Shown: positions 16,170 to 23,877 of the stretch, piece by piece
Layout: the number at the start of each line of letters is the position of its first letter
How positions within the stretch are numbered: position 1 is the stretch's first letter
NCBI RefSeq assembly: GCF_022271435.1
Contig: NZ_JAFIQY010000057.1
Coordinates: forward strand, 1-48,399
Length of the DNA: 48,399 bases
Direction: 5' to 3'
Source of the DNA: Streptomyces monomycini
GTDB taxonomy: Bacteria > Actinomycetota > Actinomycetes > Streptomycetales > Streptomycetaceae
Position numbers and translations under genes: made by a program
The notes under the pieces: model-generated
What the model saw: the letters and a program-made list of their open reading frames with translations, nothing else
Told to the model about the DNA's origin: nothing
Databases searched by the model: none

Positions 16170-16646
16170 GTGCAGGACACGTACCGCATCGCCCTCGGCG
16201 CCGACGACGCCGCGACCGCCATGAAGGACGCGATGGCCGCGTACCTCACCGAGCGCGGCCATCGGGTCACCGACCTGAGCGCCGCGGACGGCGAGGACTA
16301 CCCGGACGTCGCGGAACGGGTCGCGCGCGGCGTCGCACGCGGCGAGCACGAGCGCGCCGTCCTGGTCTGCGGCACCGGCATCGGCATGGCCATCGCCGCC
16401 AACAAGGTGCCGGGCATCCGGGCCGCCCAGATACCGGACAGCTACAGCGCGGAGCGCGCCCGCAAGTCCAACGACGCGCAGATCGCCTGCTTCGGCAGCC
16501 GCACCATGGGCGTGGAGGCCGCCCTGGTGTGCCTGGAGCACTGGCTGGTCTCCGACTTCGCCGGGGGCGGTTCGGCGCCCAAGGTGGAGAAGATCAGGCA
16601 GGTCGAGTCGCGCAACCTGACGGCCCCTGGCCTGCCCGCGGTCTGA
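16170..16646 (+). CDS. RpiB/LacAB-family sugar-phosphate isomerase
   Basis: A 158-residue RpiB-fold isomerase. Active-site Cys67 is in VLVCGTGIGMAIAANKVPG, and the later motif KSNDAQIACFGSRTMG forms the other half of the site. The usual HND/HNE reads KSND, and an AQIPDSYSA segment replaces the common RAALCHD, suggesting a substrate other than ribose 5-phosphate. The start is GTG with AGGGAG six bases upstream, 11 bp after the TIM-like gene, so both are co-transcribed. By analogy with tetritol pathways it could be the D-erythrulose/erythrose-phosphate isomerase. Confidence 0.87.
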   Translation: MQDTYRIALGADDAATAMKDAMAAYLTERGHRVTDLSAADGEDYPDVAERVARGVARGEHERAVLVCGTGIGMAIAANKVPGIRAAQIPDSYSAERARKSNDAQIACFGSRTMGVEAALVCLEHWLVSDFAGGGSAPKVEKIRQVESRNLTAPGLPAV

Positions 16647-16697
16647 GCCCGCCCCCGCTGTCCCGCCCCCCTCCCCCTCCGAAAGGCGGTCACGACC

Positions 16698-17711
16698 ATG
16701 CGCGCAGTTGTCATCGAGGAACCGCACAAACTGTCCGTCAGCCAGGTCCCCGACCCGGTGCCCGGCCCGGACGACGTGGTCGTCAAGGTGACCGCCGCCG
16801 GGCTGTGCGGCACCGATGTGCACATGCTGGCGGGCGAGTTCGGGCCGACGCGGTATCCGGTGATCCCCGGTCACGAGTTCGCCGGCGAGATCGTGGCGGT
16901 GGGCTCGGCGGTGACCGGCCTCGCCGAGGGCGACGCCGTCGCCGCGGACCCCGCGGTCTACTGCGGTACGTGCCACTTCTGTGCCATCGGCCACGGCAAC
17001 CTCTGCGAGAAGTGGGGCACCATCGGCATCACGGTGGACGGTGCCGCCGCCGAGTACGTCAAGGTTCCGGCCGGCAACTGCTACCGCCTCCCGGAGACCG
17101 TCGCACTCCGGCACGCCCCGCTGATCGAGCCGCTCTCCACCATCCTGCGCGGCTTCGACATCGTCGGTCCCAAGCTCGGCGACCACTTCCTGATCTACGG
17201 CGCGGGCACCATGGGCCTGCTCTACCTCCAGGTCGCCCAGCGCGCCGGCGCCGCGTCGGTCTCGGTGGTCGACATCAACGAGGACCGGCTGGCGGTCGCC
17301 CGGCAGTTGGGCGCCGACGCCGTCGCCACCAGCGCCGACCGCCTCACCGCCGCCCACCCGCTCGGCTGGCAGGTGGTCACCGACTGCACCGGCAACGTAC
17401 GGGCCATCGAGGACGGCCTGACGCGGCCGATCCGCGGCGGCACGTTCCAGCAGTTCGGCTGCGCGCCCGACCAGGAGATGGCGCGGTTCTCGCCGTTCCG
17501 GATCTACAACGACGAGATCCGCGTCGTCGGCAGCATGGCGATCCTGCACACGTACGGCCGGGCGGTCGAGATGCTCGGCAAGGGCGTGATCGACTGCGAA
17601 ACCATGATCACGCACCGCTTCGGGCTGGATCAGTACGCGGAGGCGCTGAAGACCTTCGAGCTGGGCACCGGCCGGAAGCTGCAGATCGTCCCGAACGGGC
17701 CGGTGGGCTGA
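16698..17711 (+). CDS. Zinc-dependent medium-chain alcohol/polyol dehydrogenase
   Basis: A 337-residue MDR dehydrogenase. Catalytic zinc ligands include Cys37 (GLCGTDVH) and His58/Glu59 (GHEF). The structural zinc lobe is complete: Cys88, 91, 94 and 102 (CGTCHFC then LC). The NAD-binding motif is GAGTMGLLYLQ. It belongs to the sorbitol/threonine dehydrogenase branch. With the two sugar-phosphate isomerases upstream (51-bp gap, GAAAGG before the start), a polyol substrate such as a tetritol is plausible. A matching kinase is missing from the window, which limits the pathway call. A large hairpin follows. Confidence 0.88.
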   Translation: MRAVVIEEPHKLSVSQVPDPVPGPDDVVVKVTAAGLCGTDVHMLAGEFGPTRYPVIPGHEFAGEIVAVGSAVTGLAEGDAVAADPAVYCGTCHFCAIGHGNLCEKWGTIGITVDGAAAEYVKVPAGNCYRLPETVALRHAPLIEPLSTILRGFDIVGPKLGDHFLIYGAGTMGLLYLQVAQRAGAASVSVVDINEDRLAVARQLGADAVATSADRLTAAHPLGWQVVTDCTGNVRAIEDGLTRPIRGGTFQQFGCAPDQEMARFSPFRIYNDEIRVVGSMAILHTYGRAVEMLGKGVIDCETMITHRFGLDQYAEALKTFELGTGRKLQIVPNGPVG

Positions 17712-17721
17712 GGGGGCCGGT

Positions 17722-17776
17722 GGGGTGAGGGACGGTGGGCGTTCGGACGGCCGCCCTCTGCCCTTCCCCTCACCCC
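17722..17776. terminator. Bidirectional hairpin between convergent genes
   Basis: GGGGTGAGGG (17722-17731) and CCCTCACCCC (17767-17776) are perfect 10-bp complements. A second GGGCG/CGCCC stem is possible inside the 35-nt loop. The structure fills the gap between the dehydrogenase stop (17711) and the SDR stop (17777), so it can end transcripts from both sides. Confidence 0.65.
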
Positions 17777-18703
17777 TCAGAAAATGCTCGTCCGCCCCGT
17801 GAAGTAGTGCCCCGCTCCGAGGTCCTCAAGGAGGGACGGGCCCGCCGGCTCCCAGCCGACCAGCTCGCGGGTCAGGGCGCTCGACGTGGGATTGTCGGCC
17901 GGCACCATGCCGGAGAGGACACCGAAGCGCCCGCCCGCCTCCTCGGCGGTGATGCTGACGGCGGGCACGCCCAGCCGGGCGCCGATCGCCTCGGCGATGT
18001 CGCGGAACGGCACGCCTTCCTCGGCCGTGCCGTGCAGGACCGAGCCCGCCGGTGCCGTTTCCAGCGCCAGCCGGAACAGGCGGGCCGCGTCGAGCCGGTG
18101 CACGGCGGGCCAGCGGTTGGCGCCGTCGCCGACGTAAGCCGCGGCGCCCTGGGCGCGGGCGGTGTCGATCAGCAGCGGTACAAAGCCCCGGTCGCCTTCG
18201 CCGTGCACGGACGGCGCGAGCCGTACGACCGAGGCGCGTACGCCGCGTCCGGCCAGCGCCACGACCGCGTTCTCCGTCGCGAGCCGGGGCCGGTCCGTGC
18301 CGGGCTCGGCCCTGACCTCCTCGGTCCCGAGGCGGCCCGGCGCCATCGCCGCGAGCGACAGCGTTCCCGAGGTGGCGAGGAAGGGCTTGCCGGTGCCGTC
18401 GAGCGCTTTGCCGATCGCCTCGACGGCACGCAGGTCCAGCCTGCCGGCGTCCACGAAGGCCGCGTGGTCCGAGAAGTCGTGGCGGTAGGCGAGGTGGACG
18501 ACACCGTCCGCCGCGGCGGCCCCGTCGTGCAGACTGCCGGGGTCGTCCAAGGAGCCGCGGTGCGCCTCGGCACCGGCCGCCCGCAATGTCGCGGCGGCCG
18601 TGTCCGAGCGGGCCAGGCCGACGACCGTGTGGCCGGCCGCGAGGAGGTCCTGGACCACCGCGGTCCCGATGAATCCGGTCGCTCCGGTGACGAATACGCG
18701 CAT
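17777..18703 (-). CDS. NAD(P)-dependent epimerase/extended SDR oxidoreductase
   Basis: A 308-residue extended short-chain dehydrogenase. The N-terminal nucleotide motif is TGATGFIG (about residues 6-13). The canonical YxxxK is not seen: the region after LATSGTLSL reads TENAVVALAG, so the catalytic Tyr/Lys may be replaced, as in atypical NAD-binding family members. The ATG at 18703 is supported by an AGGAA-type site and by the family N-terminus MRVFVTGA; the longer frame to 18877 runs over the intergenic region. It is divergent from a LysR regulator (18996), the usual arrangement for a LysR-controlled target. Substrate unknown. Confidence 0.85.
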   Translation of the reverse strand: MRVFVTGATGFIGTAVVQDLLAAGHTVVGLARSDTAAATLRAAGAEAHRGSLDDPGSLHDGAAAADGVVHLAYRHDFSDHAAFVDAGRLDLRAVEAIGKALDGTGKPFLATSGTLSLAAMAPGRLGTEEVRAEPGTDRPRLATENAVVALAGRGVRASVVRLAPSVHGEGDRGFVPLLIDTARAQGAAAYVGDGANRWPAVHRLDAARLFRLALETAPAGSVLHGTAEEGVPFRDIAEAIGARLGVPAVSITAEEAGGRFGVLSGMVPADNPTSSALTRELVGWEPAGPSLLEDLGAGHYFTGRTSIF

Positions 18704-18995
18704 GGGTGAGTTCCTTCGGTGGTGAACGAGAGGCAGTACGGGCCCGGTCGGCAGAGGGACGACGGGCCGCCCGGCGGGTGCTGTGCCGCCCCCGGCCGGT
18801 GCTGCTCCATCGTCCGGGTACGGACCGTCGCGCGTCCAAAGCCTCTTCCGCATGGGGTCATGCGCTTCAGGCATCACCGCTGGCAGAGCCGGGTGTACGG
18901 CTCGTCACCCGGCTCGCCACCCGGACCAGCGCTCGACACGGCGCACGGCGACGGCCCCCGAACCGACCCGAACCACCCCGGACTACCCTGCGAAC

Positions 18996-19907
18996 ATGCC
19001 CGACCCAGCTTCCGCGCCCGACCTCGACCTGCGACTCGTGCGCTACTTCACGGCCGTCGCCGAGCACCGGCACTTCGGCCGCGCCGCCGAGGCCCTCCGT
19101 ATCACCCAGCCCTCCCTGAGCCGCCAGATACGCCGCCTCGAACAGCAGGTGGGCGCCCGGCTGCTGGACCGTACTCCGCGGGGCAGCCGGCTCACCGCGG
19201 CCGGAGAAACCTTCCTGCCCCGCGCCGAGGCGCTGCTGCGGGCCGCCGCGCAGGCCGTGGCCCGTACCCGTGCCGCCTCCGACCCGTCCCGGATCAGCAT
19301 CGGGTACAGCACGGGCGTCATCGTCACCCCGGCGGTACGCGAGCTGCGCCGACGGTACCCGGACGCCGAGGTGCACACCCAGTTCGTGGGCTGTGACGAG
19401 ATCCGTACGGCGCTGCTCGACCACCAGGTGGACGCGATGGTGGCCCGGTCACCGTTCCCGGCCGACCGGTTGCGGGTGTCGGTGCTGTACGACGAGCCGC
19501 GGGTGCTGCTCGTACCGCTCGATCACCGTCTCGCGGGCCAGGAGTCCGTCACCCTCGCCGACATCGCCGACGAACCCCTCCCCCGCCTGCGCCGGGCCGA
19601 CCCTGCCTGGAACGCCTACTGGCGCTTCGATCCCCGGCCCGACGGGCGCCCGGCTCCCGACGGCCCTTTCATCGACGCGCTGGAGGACAAGTTCGAACTC
19701 ATCGCATCCGGCGACGCCGTGGCCGTCGCGGCAGGCCTGCGCGCGGCCACGATGCGCCCGGACGTCACCGGCGTGCCCCTGCGCGGCGTCGAGCCGAGCC
19801 AGGTCCTTCTGGCGACCCGCGCGGAGGACCGCAGTCGCCTGGTCACGGCGTTCCGCGAGGCGGCCCACGCCCGTCTGACCGGACCCGTCCGGCCTGAGAG
19901 CCGGTGA
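18996..19907 (+). CDS. LysR-family transcriptional regulator
   Basis: A 303-residue LysR protein. The N-terminal winged helix-turn-helix spans about residues 10-68 (VRYFTAVAEHRHFGRAAEAL then ITQPSLSRQIRRLE), and a periplasmic-binding-protein-like effector domain starts at about 95. I chose the ATG at 18996 because the protein then begins just before the conserved LRLVRYF. TACCCT (18984-18989) is 12 nt upstream with no SD, so the mRNA may be leaderless. It probably controls the divergent SDR gene (292 bp between starts). Confidence 0.9.
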   Translation: MPDPASAPDLDLRLVRYFTAVAEHRHFGRAAEALRITQPSLSRQIRRLEQQVGARLLDRTPRGSRLTAAGETFLPRAEALLRAAAQAVARTRAASDPSRISIGYSTGVIVTPAVRELRRRYPDAEVHTQFVGCDEIRTALLDHQVDAMVARSPFPADRLRVSVLYDEPRVLLVPLDHRLAGQESVTLADIADEPLPRLRRADPAWNAYWRFDPRPDGRPAPDGPFIDALEDKFELIASGDAVAVAAGLRAATMRPDVTGVPLRGVEPSQVLLATRAEDRSRLVTAFREAAHARLTGPVRPESR

Positions 19908-19999
19908 CAGCGGGGCGTCGGGGGCGGCGCCTGCGGTACGTCGGAAGCGTGGACGAATTAACCGGTGCTCAGCGGCAGTTCGCTTGGTAGGGTGCGCCG

Positions 20000-20428
20000 A
20001 TGTCAGCGATCAGGAAGCTCCAGGTCACCTTCGACTGCGCGGAACCCGAGCGTCTCGCTCGTTTCTGGTGCGATGTGCTGGGGTACGTCGTACCGCCGCC
20101 CCCGGAGGGATTCGCCACCTGGGACGCATTCAGGAGTGCGCAGCCACCCGAACAGCGCGACGCCTGGTTCGCCTGCGTTGATCCCTCGGGTGTGGGTCCG
20201 CGGTTGTACTTCCAGCGCGTCCCCGAAGGGAAGGCCGCCAAGAACCGGGTGCATCTCGATGTGCGGGTCGGCACCGGGCTCGTGGGGAAAGAGCGCCTCA
20301 CCGCGCTTGAGGCCGAATGCGCGCGACTGATCCCGCTGGGCGCGATCCACGTACGAACGCTGTACGACGGCAACGACGCGTGCATTCCGATGCTGGACAT
20401 CGAGGGCAACGAGTTCTGTGTCGACTGA
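20000..20428 (+). CDS. VOC-superfamily glyoxalase-like protein
   Basis: A 142-residue vicinal-oxygen-chelate protein of the Glyoxalase_6 type, with two beta-alpha-beta-beta-beta modules. Recognisable stretches are QVTFDCAEPERLARFWCDVLG at the start, KNRVHLDVRV in the middle and MLDIEGNEFCVD at the end. The N-terminal metal ligand position is not a clear His, and similar proteins have no known reaction. TAGGGT (19988-19993) is 12 nt before the ATG and there is no SD, so it is probably leaderless. It is convergent with the PIMT-like gene, 20 bp away. Confidence 0.87.
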   Translation: MSAIRKLQVTFDCAEPERLARFWCDVLGYVVPPPPEGFATWDAFRSAQPPEQRDAWFACVDPSGVGPRLYFQRVPEGKAAKNRVHLDVRVGTGLVGKERLTALEAECARLIPLGAIHVRTLYDGNDACIPMLDIEGNEFCVD

Positions 20429-20448
20429 GCGCTCTCGCGGTGGTCCCG

Positions 20449-21594
20449 TCAGCGCTGCCCTCCACGACGGCTGCCCTGATGCGGCCCCGAGGTACGAACG
20501 CGGTTCCCGGGCGTGCGCAGCCACATCCGGAGCCCGCCGTCCTCGGTGACGGTCACCCCGAAGTCGCCGAGCGGTGGCCGGCCCTCCGCGACGTACTCCT
20601 GCCAGGCCTGCACAAGTTCCAGCCACAGGTCGCGGCGGCGGCCGTAGACCGCGGCCCAGCCTTCCTCGGCCAGGGCACCGGACCCGGCCCCGTCCCACAG
20701 GAAGAGCCTGGCGGACGTCCCGGTCATGTGGACCCCGGGCAGGCGGGCACCGGCGTACAGGCCGAAGGCCGGATGCGTGAACTGCTCCAGCTGCCCGTCG
20801 AGCAGTTCGTGACAGTGGCGCGGCGTGGTTCCGTCCACGGCTGACAACGCCGTGGACCGGTGGGCCCGCAGCGGCATGTACGAGGCGCCACCGTGGAAGG
20901 AGCCCGTGACGGCCCCGGTCGTGGCGTCCTTGACGAACCGGGACAGCAGCCCGGAAGAGAAGTCGCGCACCAGTGGGGCGACCAGGACACCGCCCGGCCG
21001 TAGCTGGCGCAGAAGTGCGGACGGGACCGTACGCAGCGCGCACGTCGCGAGGACGCGGTCATACGGCGCGCCCGGCGCCCATCCGTCCGCGCCGTCCGTG
21101 ACGTGGACGGCGGGCGCCAGGCCGGCCCGCGCGAGGCGGGTCCGCGCCTGCGCCGCCAGGTCCGCGTCGATCTCCACGGAGGTGACCTTGTCGTCACCGA
21201 CCCGCAGGCAGAGCTTGGACGCCACGTCGCCGGTCGCCGTACCGATCTCCAGAACCGTCATGCCGTCCCGGAGGTCCAGGAGACCGAGCATCCTGGCGAC
21301 CATGGACGGCATCGAATTGGCGGAGGTCGCCACTTTCGGCCCCTCGGCCCGGCCGTCGTCCACCTGGGTCACCACGGGCGAGTCGCTGTAGGTCAGCCGG
21401 TACCGTGCGTCCGCGTCCGTCACGGGCTCGCACCGGTCCGGCCGCTGGACCCAGATCCGCTCCGGCAGCCAGTGCTCGCGGGGGACGTGCTCCCAGATCT
21501 CCCGCCATGGCGGCGCGAGCAGGCCGTGCCCGGCCAGCTTGCCGACCAGTGCGGCCTGTCCTGCGTGAGCCTGCGGCTCCACTGTCGTCACCAT
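20449..21594 (-). CDS. PIMT-like SAM methyltransferase with C-terminal extension
   Basis: A 381-residue protein related to protein-L-isoaspartate O-methyltransferase. The PIMT core runs from about residue 65: TQ at 76-77, ATSANSMPSMVARML at 89-103, SAM motif I VLEIGTATGD at 114-123, then VTSVEID at 137-143. Housekeeping PIMT is about 220 residues; the extra 150 C-terminal residues are typical of the PIMT homologues in actinobacterial peptide (RiPP) clusters, which methylate Asp and drive aspartimide or isoaspartate formation. The ATG at 21594 has only a weak SD but overlaps the end of the 47-codon gene upstream, suggesting translational coupling. No ATP-grasp, lanthionine synthetase or lasso cyclase gene is nearby. 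The start could lie further upstream only by running through the small gene. Confidence 0.85.
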   Translation of the reverse strand: MVTTVEPQAHAGQAALVGKLAGHGLLAPPWREIWEHVPREHWLPERIWVQRPDRCEPVTDADARYRLTYSDSPVVTQVDDGRAEGPKVATSANSMPSMVARMLGLLDLRDGMTVLEIGTATGDVASKLCLRVGDDKVTSVEIDADLAAQARTRLARAGLAPAVHVTDGADGWAPGAPYDRVLATCALRTVPSALLRQLRPGGVLVAPLVRDFSSGLLSRFVKDATTGAVTGSFHGGASYMPLRAHRSTALSAVDGTTPRHCHELLDGQLEQFTHPAFGLYAGARLPGVHMTGTSARLFLWDGAGSGALAEEGWAAVYGRRRDLWLELVQAWQEYVAEGRPPLGDFGVTVTEDGGLRMWLRTPGNRVRTSGPHQGSRRGGQR

Positions 21595-21731
21595 GTCAGG
21601 TCTGCGTCCATGAGCGCCCTGCCGTTGCCGTCGGGGGACGGCGGATTCGGCGGCGGCGTCCACGGTTTGCCACTCGGCGGGCCGGCGTGCTTGCCGTCGT
21701 CGGCCAGGACCGCCATGCGGAGTCCGCACAC
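21588..21731 (-). CDS. 47-residue candidate RiPP precursor coupled to the PIMT-like gene
   Basis: A small gene with GTG start at 21731, preceded by GGAGG with ideal 6-nt spacing (GGAGG-TACTTC-GTG). It ends in TGA at 21588, overlapping the methyltransferase ATG by 7 nt. Some 41 of 47 third codon positions are G or C. The product begins MCGLRMAVLADDGKHAG, has a Pro-rich middle (8 of 14 residues Pro around PWTPPPNPP), and ends ALMDADLTW. It has five Asp (11, 12, 34, 42, 44), and two are followed by Gly (Asp12, Asp34), the pair most prone to aspartimide. TACTGT at 21774-21769 (minus) could be the -10 box. I infer a peptide substrate of the PIMT-like enzyme, as in stand-alone-PIMT RiPPs; a regulatory leader peptide is the alternative. 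Confidence 0.68.
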   Translation of the reverse strand: MCGLRMAVLADDGKHAGPPSGKPWTPPPNPPSPDGNGRALMDADLTW

Positions 21732-21947
21732 GAAGTACCTCCGTCATGTCGCCGAGGTGCTGTTCGCGACAGTAGAGGAACGCTCCACTCCGCGGAAAGG
21801 ACGAGAGCAGACCGGCGTCGGCACGGAGGGGCGTACGGAAGCATGCCTCCGGGCCGCACGCCATCGATCACGTCACCATGGGATGAGACGGCGCTCACCC
21901 GTACGAGTGCCGCACATCGAACGCGGTGCCCCTGCGTCCCCGCCCCC

Positions 21948-23495
21948 TCAAATCCCGCGACCCCGCCCAGCCCAATACGGCTCCCGCAGCCGTCGTTTGA
22001 ACAGTTTGCCGGACTCGTCGCGCGGCAGGCTCTCCTCGAAGACCACGGTCCTCGGCACCTTGTACGAGGCGAGGCGGTCGGCGACGTGTCCCCGTACGTC
22101 CTCGGTGGTGAGGGCGGCGCCCGGTTCGGGTTCGACGTGGGCGGCGAGGGCTTCGCCGTACTCCTCGTCGGGGATGCCGAAGACGGCGACGTCGCGCAGG
22201 CCGTCGAGGGCGAGCAGGCAGCCCTCGATCTCGGCCGGGTAGATGTTGACGCCGCCGGAGATGACCAGGTCGTTGCGGCGGTCGCTGAGGTAGAGGTAGC
22301 CGTCGGCGTCGAGGTGGCCGATGTCGCCGATCGTGACGTAGCCGGGCAGCCGCTCGGCCTCCATCGCCGCGCGTTTGGCGGGATCGCCCAGATAGGTGAA
22401 CTGCGGCCAGGTGTCGGACGGCCTGATGTAGACCTCGCCGGTCCGGCCGGTGGGCAGTTCCGCGCCGTCGGGGCCCAGGACCACCACCGAGCAGGTGCCT
22501 TCGGCCCTGCCGACGGTACCGGGGTGTGCCAGCCATTCCTGACTGTCGCACCAGGTCACAGCTCCGGTCTCGCTGCCGCCGTAGTACTCGCGGAGTACCG
22601 GGCCCAGCCAGTCGATCATGGCGTGTTTGATGTGCGGCGGGCAGGGCGCCGCGGCGTGCACGACCGAGGTGAGCGAGGACAGGTCGTAGCGCTCGCGGAC
22701 GTCCTTGGGCAGGCGCAGCAGCCGTACGAACATGGTCGGCACCACCTGCGCCTGCTGGATGCGGTGGTGTTCGACCAGCCGCAGGAACTCCTCGGCGTCG
22801 AAGCGCGGCATCAGGGTGATGTCCAGGCCGCCGGCGAGGGCGAGGACGGCGTGCTGGCTGGGTGAGGCGTGGTACAGCGGTGCGGGGATCAGGGTGCGGC
22901 CGCCGGGTTCCACGGCGAAGTATTCGAGGAACTTGGCCACGGCTTCGGCCAGTTGCTCGCTGCCGACCGGGTCGCGCAGCACACCTTTCGGCCGGCCGGT
23001 GGTGCCCGAGCTGTAGATGACGGTGGACGGCCGGCGGGCGGCTTCCTCGGCAAGTGGCGGGTGGCCGGCCAGCCAGGTGTCCAGGAGGGGGTGGTCGCCG
23101 GTCGCCGGGGGCGGCGGGAAGCCGCAGGCGGCGGCTGTGCCGTCGGGTACCGGCACTTCGATGAGGCGGGCCCGCTCCGGGAGGGCCGCGGCGACGCCCG
23201 GCACCAGGTCGGTGTGGGCGAAGACGACCTTGCTGTCGCTGTCGCCGAGCACATGCCGCAGCTCGTCGTGGCGGAAGTGCCAGTTGACGGGGACGGCCGA
23301 GGCTCCCAGCCGGGCCGCTCCGGCGGCGATCTCCAGGTGCGCGGGCTCGTTGCGCATCACGATCGCGATCCGCTCCCCGGGCTCGACGCCCAGGGCGCGC
23401 AGTCCGGCAGCGATGCGCGCGGCCCGTTCCTGGAACACGGGGTAGGTGTGCTCCACTCCGGCACAGCGGATGGAGGGCGTGACGGCGTCGTCCAT
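21948..23495 (-). CDS. Acyl-CoA synthetase (AMP-forming)
   Basis: A 515-residue adenylate-forming ligase. The P-loop-like motif A3 is YSSGTTGRPKG (about residue 162), A5 is YYGGSETG, A7/A8 is IGDIGHLDADGYLYLSDR then NDLVISGGVNIYPAEIE, and the catalytic Lys motif PRDESGKLFKR is near the C-terminus. It should activate a carboxylic acid as acyl-AMP and transfer it to CoA; chain length cannot be told. The ATG at 23495 has GGAGG four bases upstream. The TGCTGAC/GTCAGCA dyad lies 63 bp upstream. The short peptide and PIMT genes follow on the same strand after a 216-bp gap with its own possible promoter, so they are probably separate. Confidence 0.9.
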   Translation of the reverse strand: MDDAVTPSIRCAGVEHTYPVFQERAARIAAGLRALGVEPGERIAIVMRNEPAHLEIAAGAARLGASAVPVNWHFRHDELRHVLGDSDSKVVFAHTDLVPGVAAALPERARLIEVPVPDGTAAACGFPPPPATGDHPLLDTWLAGHPPLAEEAARRPSTVIYSSGTTGRPKGVLRDPVGSEQLAEAVAKFLEYFAVEPGGRTLIPAPLYHASPSQHAVLALAGGLDITLMPRFDAEEFLRLVEHHRIQQAQVVPTMFVRLLRLPKDVRERYDLSSLTSVVHAAAPCPPHIKHAMIDWLGPVLREYYGGSETGAVTWCDSQEWLAHPGTVGRAEGTCSVVVLGPDGAELPTGRTGEVYIRPSDTWPQFTYLGDPAKRAAMEAERLPGYVTIGDIGHLDADGYLYLSDRRNDLVISGGVNIYPAEIEGCLLALDGLRDVAVFGIPDEEYGEALAAHVEPEPGAALTTEDVRGHVADRLASYKVPRTVVFEESLPRDESGKLFKRRLREPYWAGRGRGI

Positions 23496-23877
23496 GGAGC
23501 CTCCAGACGGTTGCGGCTGGCGCCCATTGAACAAGTGCTTCCGGCAGCCCGCCAGAGTGCTGACACCTTGTCAGCAACATTTCGGGACAGGGCGGCGGAA
23601 CGGTTCCGGCAGTGGTACGGGCGGGACGCCGGTGGCCCTGGGGACGTGGTGGCGGGCGTCCGGATGCCGCGTGAGGTCCGAGGTCTGTCGTGCGTGGGGT
23701 CGACAACCGCCCGTATCGCGCCACGGATTCGGGGCTGGTGCTCCGATGTCTGGTCCGTCGGAGGGCTTCCGGAGGAAAGCCGGGGGCCCCACCATGCGGA
23801 TGGCCAGACATGGCCAGGCACGGACATGACCGGCCGGAGCGGTCGACCGGCCGGTGACCGACCGGAAGGAGCATGTG
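23496..23877. other. 382-bp divergent intergenic region
   Basis: Apart from the dyad at 23558-23576, the region holds no coding signal. Near the fucosidase start there are repeated ACCGGCCGG blocks (about 23828-23860) that can pair, and several ATGGCCAGACATGGCCAGG-type near-repeats at about 23800. Promoters for both flanking genes must lie here, but I cannot place them confidently. Confidence 0.5.
23558..23576. promoter_or_regulatory. Operator-like dyad upstream of the acyl-CoA synthetase
   Basis: TGCTGAC-ACCTT-GTCAGCA has perfect 7-bp arms with a 5-bp spacer. It lies 63 bp before the acyl-CoA synthetase start, in an AT-richer stretch of a divergent intergenic region. It looks like a TetR- or GntR-type site of fatty-acid genes; no such regulator is adjacent. 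Confidence 0.6.

Noticed and set aside
15213..17711. Second housekeeping glycolysis operon
   Set aside because: The TIM-like gene is not with gap or pgk, and it is paired with RpiB-like and zinc dehydrogenase genes, so a specialised sugar or polyol role fits better.
20449..21731. Graspetide, lanthipeptide or lasso cluster
   Set aside because: No ATP-grasp ligase, LanM/LanB-type synthetase, lasso cyclase or leader peptidase is in the neighbouring 20 kb, and the peptide has no FxLD or lasso leader motif.
20449..21864. 471-codon version of the PIMT-like gene
   Set aside because: The extra N-terminal region runs through the small gene in another frame and has no SD. The PIMT homology starts after 21594.
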